The notes: generated by a model not told the origin, from the sequence alone. DNA of 64,000 nucleotides from Bugula neritina (GCA_964035545.1 OZ037769.1:10299133-10363132); one strand, 5' to 3'. Numbered from the stretch's first letter, positions 39,556-51,114 are shown. Program-made: numbers and translations.

Positions 39556-39935
39556 ATCTCTGTTCAAAACGAGCAGCGGCTAAAACCCTACTACGGTAGC
39601 CGGAAGCAGCAGGACAAACACCGCCATTGCTTGAGCCAGCCCGTCAACCCATCTCTCGAGGGAGGGCAACTCGAGTGCTAAATATTTTTGAGAAATACAT
39701 ACAGTAAACATTTACAAGTTGCTGAATAATCTAACCTGTTAGTCTCAATAAATATCTAAAACTAAAAAATTAAATTGGAAGACGTTGAATGTTCATAGGT
39801 TTATTTCAGGCTCTTTTTTAATTTCTGAGGTTGTTAATAAACCATGTAAAAAAAACTTACTATAAGAATAGCTGCAATTTTAAAACTAATTGCAGTGACT
39901 CTTTTTACATGTAATACTTAAAGAATGCGTGACGG

Positions 39936-39985
39936 AGCAGATGTGGTCTAGGGGTTAAAGCGCTTGCTTCGTAAAAACTAAGACA
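39936..39985 (+). mobile_element. tRNA-like SINE head
   Basis: GGAGCAGATGTGGTCTAGGG and the following GTTAAAGCGCTTGC resemble the A-box half of a tRNA and the head of the SINE at 51.7 kb (minus: GGAGCAGCACTAGTCTAGAG). No B box follows; the sequence passes straight into LINE RT. Confidence 0.55.
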
Positions 39986-39987
39986 TG

Positions 39988-40920
39988 GTCAAGACAAGGG
40001 TCCGACAACACTGTTTGCTTTCTCCAACTCTCTTTAACATATTCTTGGAAAGAATCATGACTGATGCACTTAAAGAGTACAATGGAACAGTCAGCATTAG
40101 ATGCAGAACAGTTACCAACTTGCATTTTGCAGACGATATTGACAAACTAGAAGGGTAAGAACAAAGGCTCGCCAAACTTGTAGAACAACTGGACACAACC
40201 TCAGCAGCGTACGGCATAGAGATCAGTGCTGAGAAAACTAAGCTGATGACCAACAATACCGACGGCATCAACACAGGCATCAAAGTCAATGGAGATAAAC
40301 TTGGAACTGTCAAGAGCTTCAAGTACCTTGGGTCAATCGAATCAGATGAAGGATCAAAGCCTGAAATTCTCTCTAGGATTGCGCAAACAACAGCCGCCTT
40401 GATAAAACTGAGGCCTGTTGGAAATGACAAAAGCATCATGCTCAGATCAAAGATCAGACTGGTGTAATTACTGGTCATCTCCATGTTCCTGTACGCCTGT
40501 GAGTCATGGACACTGAGAGCAGTTTTGAAGAGAAGAATAAAGGTAACTGAAATAAGCTGCTACTGCAGGTTCCTAGGCATCTCCTACAAGGACCACATCA
40601 CAAATGTTGAGATAAGGAATAGAGTCACAAACGCAGTGGGACATCACAAAGATTTTTTGACTACTGTGAAGAGATGGAAACTAAAGTGGTATGGGCATGT
40701 CACAAGATCCACAGGACTTCCCAAGAAAATCCTACAAAGAACTGTACAAGGAGGGAGAAGGAGAGGCAGGCAAAGAAAGAGATGGGAGGACAACACCACA
40801 GAGTGGACCGGAAAGACACTGAGCGACAACTTGAGGAGGACAGAGAACAAAAAGGAATGGAGAGAGCTGGTTGCCAAGATCAACAGTGGTGCCCTAACGG
40901 TCGTCCCAACCAAGGGATAG
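39988..40920 (+). pseudogene. 5'-truncated LINE reverse transcriptase
   Basis: A single frame of 311 codons with two stops (after DKLEG and after SKIRLV). It starts inside RT at VKTRVRQHCLLSPTLFNIFL, includes the catalytic NLHFADD, FKYLGS and the C-terminal LKWYGHVTRSTGLPKK, RRRGRQRKRWEDN and a final TKG before TAG. It differs from the RTE-like LINE at 23.5 kb. A GTAAAAAAAGGTAAAAA stretch and a conserved tail follow. Confidence 0.82.
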
Positions 40921-41035
40921 GTAAAAAAAGGTAAAAAGACATGGATTCCAACCTGACAAAAGCCATTGGTAATGTTAGGAAGAACATCCAGTCATAATTG
41001 CTCTTGAGCCTTATTTGAACAAGTCCTTAGCCCGA
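40921..41035 (+). other. LINE 3' tail shared with the SINE at 51.7 kb
   Basis: The sequence from about 40,960 (AAGCCATTGGTAATGTTAGG ... AACATCCAGTCATAATTGCT ... CAAGTCCTTAGC) aligns along about 65 bp with the minus-strand SINE tail (AAGGCCATCAATTATGTCAG ... AGCATCTAGTCATAAATACT ... TAAGTCCTCAGC). Confidence 0.7.
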
Positions 41036-41600
41036 TCTGACAAGAACCTTTTCCATAAGAGGTTTTCTCACAAGAATGGTGACTATAAACTTGAGAGAGT
41101 TTTTGTTATAAAATGCATATCTGCAGGAATGTTTGATCTGTTATGTACCAGCCATTTAAACAGAAGTTATATACATCTACTGTTTGATGAAGAAGTAACT
41201 AGACTCATGTTGATCTTAAACACATTTACAGTTACCTCTCAATTAAAGCAGCTATCTTTATGAGAAAGCAAATATTTGCATCACTATAACTAAGTAGGTA
41301 GGTGACTCATAAACCAGTCACGCAATAATTTATACAAAAACGTTATTGAGTAAATATGGCTATAATATAGTACTGACAGCATAGCAGAGTATATAATTAT
41401 GTTCCATAATAATCACTAATCAGCATCAAATACTGCATGTAAACAGTTTAAGTCTTGTGGATTATATGATATATTGTAGTCTTATTACACTGTAAGTAGA
41501 ATATAATATATTAATATATTAGACATTTACTATATGGGTGTGTATTGATGAACTGTAATGACCTCACTGAGCTGAGTATTAGTAAACTGTAACTGATAAT
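41036..41600. other. intergenic, no gene recognised
   Basis: AT-rich spacer between the LINE tail and a possible terminal exon on the minus strand. Confidence 0.5.
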
Positions 41601-41601
41601 T

Positions 41602-41738
41602 TTAGTATTTTATTGGGTATCTCCTCAGTCCACCATATCCACATGCTAGACACACTTTGTCTTTGTTATACACAGCAATGTCCCACACCGAGCAATTTAC
41701 ACCAAGACTTTCTCTAGGAATTGTTACTATCAGTTTAC
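41602..41738 (-). CDS. possible terminal exon, beta-propeller-like
   Basis: On the minus strand, ATTTTATTTTCAG is followed by an open segment reading KLIVTIPRESLGVNCSVWDI then AVYNKDKVCLACGYGGLRRY and a TAA stop. The VWDIAVYN...VCLACG pattern resembles one blade of WD/NHL-type repeat proteins. An upstream segment with MSMKPKAISYDKFNATND lies at about 44,500-44,560 beyond the LTR element, but the splice phase between them does not agree without assumptions. A tentative gene end. Confidence 0.45.
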
Positions 41739-42288
41739 CTGAAAATAAAATAACACCAGACTTCTCACTCAGAAAGACTTTTTTTAAAGATGGGGCTAAG
41801 TAGATTATGTTGAAGATAACAAAGTACTACCTGTAAGATGATCTGATGTTGACAAGCTACAAGCTAACAAGTACTAAAGCTACTGACAAGTGATAGCCGA
41901 AGGAAAGCCAACAAGGAACACTCTGGAGCTGGAGCTTAGCCTGGTAGGTTAACACTACATGGCGCAGTCGGCAGGATATTGAGGAGACAAGAGTTACAAA
42001 AGAGAGAAGTGTGTTGTTTGGAGTTCACTAGACTTCAGAGGTTTATATTTGGAAAAAAGAGTTGAGAGGCTTGTTGAGAAAGGTGGTGAGTGTTGACTTT
42101 TGAGCAATTTATAAAGAATACTAATAGATTCAGAATAAGAGTGACTGCGAAAGGGACTGAGAATTAAACTTTGAGAGACACGGATGCGCCCAGAGATTGG
42201 AACTGAGAGTACAGTGCATAATCACGAAAGAGCTGCTTAAAATTAAATTGTTTTATTTACTCTATTAAAACTGCTCAAGTGTTATAGT

Positions 42289-43662
42289 ATGGCTCATGAA
42301 GACATCAAATTAGACCTTAATGCTTTTCCTAAATTAAAGTTGGATGAAAGCAACATAACCAAATCTTGGAACTCATGGCTCATTCAATTTAAATTGAGTA
42401 TAGAAGTTACTTCCCTTAATGCAGGGTTTGAAGTAGTAGGGGATGAACAGGTTAGCAGATTTAGAGGTAGGAGAAAGCTTTTAGCTCTGTTAGGAGCTGT
42501 AGGGTCAGAAGGTCTTGATACTTTACAGTCATTAGATTTTGATTTGAATAATAACTCTGATGATGGATATGAGTTAGCCTTAGACTTACTGCAATCTCAC
42601 TATGATAGAGATGATACATTTTATGTGAAAACCATGAAGTTTGTCACTGTGACCCAAGCTTGTGGAGAAAACGAAATTGATTATTTGCTAAGAGTTGAGA
42701 AGCTAAGTAGAGCAATAAACTTTGGCAATAATGATGATGTTAGAATGGGATTTGCAGTTGCACTAGCAGTTAATGGTTTAAGAAATGCAGGATTACGTAG
42801 ACATTTGTTGCAGCATGCTAACCTAAGCTGGGAACAGCTGAAAAGAAAAAGTCGTGCTGCACATTTAAGTAAACTTTCTGAGGATGCTTTAAATGCAATA
42901 AACAATGAATGCATAGATGAACAGTCAATTGGTAGACTCACATATTCTTACCAAGCTAATGGTAACTCAGAACATTGTAAGAAAAGAGATAAAGTCCTAC
43001 ATAGATCTGATTATGATAAGATAACTTCTATCAATAGAGACAACTCTTTTTCAAAGAAAAAGGAGGCATGTAATTCATATCAACATTGTATTTATAAATC
43101 GCAAAATGCTTACAAAAGTCATGGTAGATGCTTTAGATGTGACCGTACAGGACATTATGTGAGAAACTGCCCTAAAACCCGTTGCTACATGTGCAAGGAA
43201 TTCGGCCACATTGCTCAAGATTGTTCTGATAACGAAAGATACCATCACAAAAAGAGATATGTGGAACAAAGAGAAAACAGGATCGGAGTTATGGACTCCT
43301 TCAAATCAGTGAAGTTTTCTAAAAAGAGTGATGTGACTTATAATCACAATGTCAGTCCTAAAATAACAAGGACTTTACTAGTTAGTGGTAGGCGTGTAGA
43401 ATTCTTGCTAGATACTGGGTCTGAGGTTTCTACACTTACTGAGGCGACTGCAGAAAAGTTGAACATTAAATTAAAGGAACCAGATAAGCATATTACAGGT
43501 GTTGATAAGTCTTTGGTGAATGTGCTAGGCAGAGCTAAGGTTTGCATTGGCGACTTCAACAGATTTGTGGATACCAAGATTTATGTATTGGCAAACTCTA
43601 CTGAAAATTTGCTTGGTATAGCTGATATTACTAGGTTAAAATTGCTGGATCTGCAATGTTGA
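42289..43662 (+). CDS. gag-protease polyprotein, 457 residues, intact
   Basis: Starts MAHEDIKLDLNAFPKLKLDE. A gag-like helical region is followed by two CCHC zinc knuckles, CFRCDRTGHYVRNC and CYMCKEFGHIAQDC (about residues 282-313), and an aspartic protease with the active-site LLDTGSEVSTLT at about residue 368. The ORF then continues about 80 residues (for example VYVLANSTENLLGIADI-like end, LLDLQC) and stops. There is no frame change leading into RT. Nucleocapsid plus protease would package RNA and process gag, so replication must borrow a reverse transcriptase. The ORF has no breaks, consistent with the identical LTRs and recent insertion. Confidence 0.9.
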   Translation: MAHEDIKLDLNAFPKLKLDESNITKSWNSWLIQFKLSIEVTSLNAGFEVVGDEQVSRFRGRRKLLALLGAVGSEGLDTLQSLDFDLNNNSDDGYELALDLLQSHYDRDDTFYVKTMKFVTVTQACGENEIDYLLRVEKLSRAINFGNNDDVRMGFAVALAVNGLRNAGLRRHLLQHANLSWEQLKRKSRAAHLSKLSEDALNAINNECIDEQSIGRLTYSYQANGNSEHCKKRDKVLHRSDYDKITSINRDNSFSKKKEACNSYQHCIYKSQNAYKSHGRCFRCDRTGHYVRNCPKTRCYMCKEFGHIAQDCSDNERYHHKKRYVEQRENRIGVMDSFKSVKFSKKSDVTYNHNVSPKITRTLLVSGRRVEFLLDTGSEVSTLTEATAEKLNIKLKEPDKHITGVDKSLVNVLGRAKVCIGDFNRFVDTKIYVLANSTENLLGIADITRLKLLDLQC

Positions 43663-43779
43663 TATAAAATGATACATGTGTGTTGTAGGTATGGAAAAGT
43701 GTATTGATGTTCACTGTAATGATATAAACACATTATTGCAGTGGAATACTATGGAATGACAGGCAGAAACAGTTACCAA

Positions 43780-44105
43780 CAATGTTGTCTGCTCCCGTGA
43801 GTTTAACTCATGGAAGACTCTGTAAGCCGACGAGAGAAGTCAGTTGTGACCCTCGCTGTTGCTTCACGGGGTGTGAGCCGAGTGTAGTCTATATGCAGAC
43901 CCTCGACATCTCACTTTCAGATAATATGATAAATGTGAGGTTTGACCTCAGTACTGACATGACATCATCAACATTGCTACTAATGTTGTCTGCTCCTGTG
44001 AGTTCCTTAGTTTAACTCATAGAAGACTCTGCAAGCTAGCAAGAGAAGTCAGCCTTGACCCTTGCTGCTACTTCACTTTCAGATAATATGATAAATGTCA
44101 AATTT
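43780..44105. repeat. internal duplication in the gag-protease element
   Basis: AATGTTGTCTGCTCC...GTTTAACTCAT...AAGACTCTG...TTCAGATAATATGATAAATG occurs twice (about 43,780-43,940 and 43,983-44,105) with differences. It lies between the ORF and the polypurine tract. Confidence 0.75.
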
Positions 44106-44499
44106 GGCATTGTTCTTCCCAACAGTGCTAGCAATGAGAAGAGGTGGGATTCGACATCTAGGACTGAGCCACTTTGAACCACTTCATAATAAGTTTAAGT
44201 ATTCAAGGGCATTAGTTGAAAGCTAGTTTTGTTTGAATTGATTGCACTTCTCTTTTAAAAGAAAAGGGCATGTGGAATTATTAGCATCATGATGATGATA
44301 ATATAGATATGTGTTCTGGTATTCTGAAAATGTGCTCTTGTGCCCTGCTTCTCTTTTGTAAGGAGGGAGCATGTAAGATGATCTGATGTTGACAAGCTAC
44401 AAGCTAACAAGTACTAAAGCTACTGACAAGTGATAGCCGAAGGAAAGCCAACAAGGAACACTCTGGAGCTGGAGCTTAGCCTGGTAGGTTAACACTACA

Positions 44500-44940
44500 G
44501 ATCGTTTGTGGCATTAAACTTGTCATAAGAAATAGCTTTCGGCTTCATGCTCATATTGATATATAAAATCACTGCTATACAGAGCAAATTACACTATTAT
44601 GAAATAGATAGACAAATAATTAAATCATTAAAAAGCAATACAAGCATAGCAACTGAAAATGCAAAAAGCATGGTAACTGAATAATTTACAAAGGCTGTCA
44701 GGTAAACTTAGATATTTGCCAGTATAGAGATGATTTTATAAAATTAGCTTTTGCTAAGTATGTTAATGAAAGCGTATTGCAAAATCCACACCTAGATTGT
44801 CAATTGAACGTCACAAAAAAAGTGAAGAGTCCTTTAAAGTAAGCATTCAGTGTTCTAAGAATTTTTAACATGGATTAAAAATATGACTTAATTAAAAAAA
44901 ATAAATAAACTTGCATGAGTTTTTCTACGACTTAATAAGC
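44500..44940. other. spacer, possible upstream exon of the minus-strand gene
   Basis: AT-rich. A short minus-strand open segment next to the LTR (MSMKPKAISYDKF) is noted at 41,602. Otherwise nothing. Confidence 0.3.

Positions 44941-44943
<3 letters not shown>

Positions 44944-44993
<50 letters not shown>
44944..44993. repeat. (TA)n microsatellite
   Basis: TA tract left of the possible solo LTR. Confidence 0.93.
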
Positions 44994-45000
<7 letters not shown>

Positions 45001-45347
45001 AATTCTTAGTATGGGCACACAAGCCTATGCAAGTATTATTGCGCAAAAATTGCTTACATTTTCAGTTACTTTTTATTAGCTAATTGAGAGTGCCTATTCC
45101 GCACGAGTTATGCACAGTGTGGAATGTGATAGTATTTTCTAGACATATCAATTATTTAGTATAAAAGCAGATGCTTTGCTTGTAAAAGTGAGTTCATTTT
45201 CATAAGTTGATCTGTGCATATCTTACTGGAGAAATAAAGTCTAATTATATTCATAACTCTATTTGCTCTCAACTGGATTAGCAAGCTGTACGCTACTTGT
45301 CTATAAACTTCTGACTTCCAGACTTTTCGAACTTGTCACACTACAAC
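44994..45347 (+). mobile_element. possible solo LTR between two TA tracts
   Basis: Contains TAGTATAAAAGCAGATG (TATA box, near 45,160), AATAAAGTC (near 45,232) and ends in CACACTACA, the order expected of an LTR promoter, polyA signal and CA end. TA tracts flank both sides, so target duplication cannot be judged. No partner LTR. Confidence 0.4.
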
Positions 45348-45362
45348 CATAGTTTTGTGACA

Positions 45363-45494
<132 letters not shown>

Positions 45495-45952
45495 CTCTAT
45501 TTTGAAACCAAAGTTAATACCTACTTCCAACATTCTGCTACATAATTTCCTTACTTATTCATGTAGCATCTTTACTTATAGTATTATAGTATCATCATCA
45601 TTTTCTATACATACTCGAGAAGATAGATTGCTAACATCAAGGGATATATTGTCCAATATATTACTATAAGCTGTTATCTGCATGTTACATTCTATTCACT
45701 ACAAGTAAGGTCAACTACTGCCTGAAGTAAATTTATCAATAAAATTATACTAAAAATGCAATTTAAGTACTCTTTGATCTAATACGTAATAGTTTGAGGC
45801 ATTCAAAAAACAAGAAAATTGAAAGGAGTTTATTATAGTATAAGCTGGTTCAGAAGAATCTCAGCTTGCTACTTAGTGGACAGATCACGAGCCCACCACA
45901 TCTTGAGAATTTATAACGGAGCTGAATACTGTATTATTTATATTCCAATAGC

Positions 45953-46147
45953 ATGAATACAGACCATGAAGTGATGAACACCCTGAATAACATTGAGGTC
46001 ATCACGGTATGTTTAAGGTGGATATTTTGAAATATTTTAAACATACTCGCATATAGAAGCTTTCTTTATTCCTAAGGTTAAACTTATATATTTAACTTGC
46101 AGGAAGAATGTAGAGACAAAACCCATGTCAGAATTGCATCTAAATAA
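45953..46147 (+). CDS. possible two-exon short ORF upstream of the receptor
   Basis: ATG at 45,953 opens 18 codons (MNTDHEVMNTLNNIEVIT) to a GTATGT donor at 46,007. After an intron ending AACTTGCAG the frame continues EECRDKTHVRIASK and TAA at 46,147. Splice borders and phase agree. It could be a small peptide gene or 5' leader exons of the receptor that starts 56 bp further on. Confidence is low because of length. Confidence 0.3.
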
Positions 46148-46202
46148 TATATGACCTGCATGCATGGATTTTGTGTTAGACTTGACTATGTTATAAAGAA
46201 AG

Positions 46203-47161
46203 ATGAGCAACCAGAGTGTAGCATACAGAGATATTCTACCCTGTCACAATGACACAGATCTATGCTATCATCCATTTGTACAGATTCTCGATGGAGTGAA
46301 CTGTCTGTCCATAATTCTCAATATTCTACATCTGGTTGTACTGAATCAGATGAAAGAGATTAAAACTACCAAATATTTCTTGATTCTTGTAAACTTTAGC
46401 ATCTCTGATATAATATTCAGCGTTTCAAGTATTCTGTATTACAACTGTGGGGTTAGGGAAACCATTTTGCAGCTTCATAAACTAGCTGCTTATTGGATCT
46501 CAATGCTTACATTTGCTGGAATTGGAGGAGGAACCATCTTAAGATTCTTAGCGTTTTTATTGTCAAGTATTGAGAAGTATATTGGAGTGTGTCAACCATA
46601 CATGTACAGCACACACTTTTTTATTAACAATCTCAAGTGTTTGACCGTAGTCGCTTTTATTTTTGGATTAATTAGTCCAATTGTATTCGGCATGATACTA
46701 AAAATAGACTTTGCTGGACATCACTAGCAGTTCAAATTATACCCACCACTGTTGAATACAAAGTAATGTATATTTGGTTTGCAGTTCAAAATTTGATTCT
46801 GTCCTTTCTAATATCTGTTATACTGGTCAAAGTGTGGAAAGAGCTGAAATTAATGATTAAAAGAAACTCATCTGAAGATAAACTACTGATATCAGTCAGT
46901 AAATACATTATTTGGAGTTATGTTGTCTACCAACTTAACCTTTTGTTTGTTATTGTAGTTCTAATTTGTCAGACTTTAAACTTTCTTTCCACCCTCACAA
47001 TTGCAGTAGAAGCAGTAAGTGCAATTTTAGTTTCAATGTATGGCATTGTGAATATTTTTATGTTCATTTACTTTCATCCCAAGTATATTGATCATGTAAA
47101 GAGTATTTTAAGATTAGCTACTCGTTCTCACAGAGTTATAAGACCTGGAGACATCAATTAA
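46203..47161 (+). pseudogene. rhodopsin-like 7TM receptor with one frameshift
   Basis: Two overlapping open pieces form one receptor of about 319 residues. Piece 1 (46,203-46,727) has an N-terminal NQS site, TM1 (LSIILNILHLVVL), TM2 (FLILVNFSISDIIFS, with the usual N and D), TM3 ending SSIEKYIGVCQPYMY in place of the DRY motif, and TM4. Piece 2 (open upstream of 46,766 to 47,161) has an extracellular-loop LCWTS, TM5, TM6 and TM7 (YGIVNIFMFIYFHP). The frame changes at a run of five A near 46,700; one more A would restore continuity. Ligand unknown. A genuine recent pseudogene or an assembly error is equally possible. No introns are needed. Confidence 0.72.
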
Positions 47162-49680
47162 CATATAACACTGTATATGTTACTGTTTGAGTTCTTATAG
47201 CTGAATGTAATACCTCTCACTGTTATTAGTTATGTAGAGTACTAATTTGTTAATTTAGCTATCAGCTGTTGTTAGCTTATGGTGCCTTTGGATACGAAAC
47301 AGCTAACCGACTGTTCTATAATATTGTGTCATTATTAGAAGTTGATAATAATAAAATTAGTCCATGTTATAAAACATGTCATTCTGTGAAGATCTTAAGT
47401 GAACAGGTGTAATTAGTTTATATTTTCTAACATCATATTGTGAGATATTAGTCATTAAAACTTATCATATATTTGTTAAGAAATTGTTAACAGTGCTTGT
47501 TCAACTTTAACCATCAATCAATCCTTACAATAAATTAAATATGCTTTGAGCAAAAAAATATTTTATATTGTCCAACGTCAGCCAAGTCATTCAAACATCT
47601 AAGTAATACAACTAAATTATAAAGTTCTATTAAGATAACTGCAACTTTTACATCTTAAATCTTAGATTATGCTTTGGTGATGCTATAGAATGACCGCGGT
47701 GATAGCTGGCTCTCTCTAAAAATTGTTGTGCATTAGTTGACACGAAGGTATACTGAAAAACTCTAACTCAAATGAAACTCAATCACTGCTCATTGGCATA
47801 TACACCAATGTAAAACATTTAAAGCTATTGGTAAATAATTATTCCATCAATTAATTAATAATCTAACTTAGTATAGCTCTGTCAATGGTTTGGCTAGAAG
47901 AAACTGCATCAATTTTTAGAATAAAATATGTATTACAAAATCAACAAGAATTGCTCTCATTATAAATTTTGAATTTCTGCAGCCAATTACATTTGTATGA
48001 TATACATATACAGGGAATTTTGATTGCAACTTATTGATAAACCTAGCTCTTCATATCCCTTGTAAGTACTTCAATGAGTTGAATGTTGTGTTTGATATTG
48101 ATTACAAATAAAGCGAGTAATGAGAAAGTCTTAATTGCATTTTTTATACACATGTTATCATTTTTGATGATATACCTATAGTATACATAAAAAATTAAAA
48201 ATAGAAATTATTTTAAATGTAAATTTGGCACTGTGGCTTATGCCATAGCTAATCACTAACTTAAACTAAGCATATATAAGTATTCTTAAGTTATTTTACT
48301 TTGTTCAGTAATACATGCATGTCACACACAATTTAGGGAAAATACTAAATGCATTAATTTTAGTAGAAAATCTTGTTGGTAGTGGCTTTCTCGTTTAACC
48401 CCCAAGACACAATTTGTCACACAGTAGGCAGTCACGTAAAATATTAGCCATTATTAATGTGTCTGGGTTGAAGTTATCCAATCGCGCTGTTCGACATTTA
48501 TATTCAATAAATTGATGAGAAAGTCCTCGCTCGCAACTTTTTTGAATTCACCATTGCTTGATCCTGACGCACCACAACGTCTTACGGGAAACGCGGGTAT
48601 TTATAAAAATGGTTGACATTTGCGGTTACGAGCCTATAACGTAGCAAAGTGTGTCTAGAGGGTATGGGAAGCTCATTGAACAATGCAGAAACATCAATAT
48701 ACATTAATATGTTGCAAACAAAGCATAGCTATATGTATGAAGCTTAGTTTTAAAATAAATAAATGGTGTTCAAATGAAATAATCGATCTTCATTAGGTAA
48801 ATCCTTCAAAATATGTAATCATTTATTTTCAAAAGTAAAAAAATAATCTAAATAGAGTTATTAAAACAGTGATATAAATAATAAGCTGATACAACCAGCC
48901 AACTCTCTTGAACTTGTAGTATTGCAGGGCGAAAATTTGCTTCTTCCATCTCCAGCTTAGCAATTAAACAGAAAGCTGGTCTGGGAATATATTATATAGA
49001 CATACATTAATTACACAGGACAAACATACAAACAAGCATATTTCATTTCTGTGCATATCCAAGAAGTTGTATGCACAAACAACACCCTAGAAGCAAATGA
49101 CCCTGGTAGACATTGTCAACCAGTATTAGCAATATTGTTTGTTTTATGTGCCAGATGAGCTCTATTTAGGGTCGAACAAAATATATAGAGGCCAGGAAAG
49201 AAAATGAAATAGTTACAATACAAGACACAATCTTTATTCATTGGTTTGATAAGATGCAGTTGTTGTACTAAAAACCTCTACTATAAAAGTTTATAATAAT
49301 TTGTAATAAGCCCATTACATTACCCCTATTAAGGACTATAGAAAATTTAAATACTACAGGTTTTACCTGCTTAGTAACTATCCAGGAATTCTCTTTGCAT
49401 GATTCATAGTTGTTCAAATATTATCTTATACTTTTTGGTAAATTTCGATGGATCAAAATTATTATTAAATAATTAAATACATGCCACATTATTTTGATCA
49501 AATTCAAAGTTTATAATTATAATAATATATTATAACTACAGACTCCTAATTGCAGCATAAGATTATATAAGTATTTAGTTTGTGTTTGTAGTTTATTCCA
49601 GAACATTATATAGTATAACATAGTATCACATCGTATAAATGTTAATATCACATAGTAGTACATAACATAATATAAGTCTA
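47162..49680. other. intergenic, no gene recognised
   Basis: 2.5 kb of AT-rich sequence. A GC-richer patch near 48,470-48,650 shows no coding or element features I recognise. Confidence 0.55.
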
Positions 49681-49705
49681 CTATGAATTAACTACAATAT
49701 AATAC

Positions 49706-50100
<395 letters not shown>

Positions 50101-50158
50101 ATATATATTAGCCCTTTCCATCAGGGATTTCAAATGTGAGTTTTTATATAGTTTAGAA

Positions 50159-50453
50159 CAGGGCTCTTCGACAGGCGGCCCCAGGGCTGGATGTGGCCTC
50201 CAGCCTACATTTATATTGAAGTGAAAAACCACATTTTAAATGTCTTATTTATACACATGCTATAACCAAACATGTAGCCTGCAGTAAATATTGGGACTTG
50301 ATAGTGTAATGATTAATAAGAATTTGGAATAAAGTATTTAAAAAAAATAATTAATGATGTGGCCCCAGCTCCAACTAAACTTTACAATATGGCCCTTGCC
50401 ACCTGAATAGTCCCTTTTAGGAACCCTCGGTCATAAAAGGATGGACACCCCTG
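50159..50453. mobile_element. hAT-type MITE, 295 bp
   Basis: Exact 8-bp target duplication GTTTAGAA at 50,151-50,158 and 50,454-50,461. Ends CAGGGCTCTTC... and ...GGACACCCCTG form imperfect inverted repeats of the CAGGG type typical of hAT elements, and GGCC-rich subterminal sequence (GGCGGCCCCAGGGCTGG, GATGTGGCCCC) is also typical. No coding sequence. Confidence 0.88.
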
Positions 50454-50461
50454 GTTTAGAA

Positions 50462-50847
50462 GATCCTTTTTGATTTATTCTTTTCAATTGAAAAATAGAA
50501 GCATCTATCAAAAATAAGTAATAGCTAAATAAATAGCTACTAATGTAATGAAACATTAAAGCCAAACCTTTCCAAATCACTAACCCCATCTCTCCTTGCC
50601 CTATTTCCCTTGCCTAACCTTCTTATTTCTATGCTTTAAGCATAGATACTGCTGATGTAATAGTGTATGTTACAGTAAAATGAAATAATAAGCTGTTCTC
50701 ACTCTAACTTTCTGATATTGCTTCAGGCAGCACTATATATCCTCCATGATTCCAAAATACCTGTCCAAAATGCAATCTACCCTAAAATAATATACTAGTA
50801 GGCCTAGACATATTACATAATGTAATGCCACTCTTCAGAATGTGCAG
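50462..50847. other. spacer, no gene
   Basis: No recognisable feature before the receptor relic. Confidence 0.5.
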
Positions 50848-51114
50848 AACTGTTTTAGTGCTGATGACAGACTAGATGAGAAAAGGAATGCCATGGCGGT
50901 GTTACAGAGTGATGGTCTGGTCCTGTGGATACCTCCAGCCATATTCAAGAGCTCCTGTTCTATTGACATTACCAACTTTCCCTTCGACTCCCAGATCTTC
51001 CATCTGAAATTTGGAGTGTAAACTTTCGATGAAAACAAAATTAACTTAGATTTTTATGAAGTCAGTACTAGCCGGTGGCTCTACAAATTTTTATTGAAAT
51101 TCATGATTACATGA
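50848..51114 (+). pseudogene. nicotinic acetylcholine receptor-like exon relic
   Basis: After GAATGTGCAG the sequence codes [20 protein letters not shown], then [20 protein letters not shown] and [16 protein letters not shown], the ligand-binding domain of Cys-loop channels. Two breaks: the second cysteine of the Cys-loop is Phe (FDSQIF for FDxQxC), and a TAA falls at the conserved Trp after KFG. The frame is otherwise open for a further 30 residues (TFDENKINLDFYE). No other receptor exon is nearby. Confidence 0.85.

Larger units (their letters stand above)
35816..39681 (+). mobile_element. decayed Ty3/gypsy element, plus strand, no LTRs
   Basis: Fragments in the usual order: gag C-terminus (VTTIEEALALGKAYY near 35,930), protease-RT linker (36,350-36,820), RT (FCVDYRRLNSVTI near 37,130; SEYWQVPLSPDAQGKAAFIT near 37,250; LDNVIVISPDF near 37,425), RNase H region (ASDHSVGAV, CTTRKELLAV, GKKHGNADGMSRRP), integrase remnants (LVLTDHFT-like and ASAPTVARVLDQ) and the integrase C-terminal part. 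Many stops and frameshifts. It is the same family as the element at 51.8-59.6 kb. Both LTRs are absent. Confidence 0.82.
41832..44499 (+). mobile_element. short LTR retrotransposon coding only gag and protease
   Basis: LTRs 41,832-41,959 and 44,372-44,499, both 128 bp, TG...CA, and identical by eye. The PBS TGGCGCAGTCGGCAGGA follows the left LTR directly, and a purine-rich AAGGAGGGAGCA precedes the right LTR. The only substantial ORF is gag-protease (42,289-43,662). About 700 bp of noncoding sequence fills the rest, including a duplicated block (43,780-43,940 and 43,983-44,105). There is no RT, RNase H or integrase. No target duplication was seen at the outer ends (TACC versus GATC). Confidence 0.85.

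Noticed and set aside
39978-40484. 168-codon minus-strand frame
   Set aside because: Antisense to the LINE RT on the plus strand, where FADD and GHV motifs are evident.
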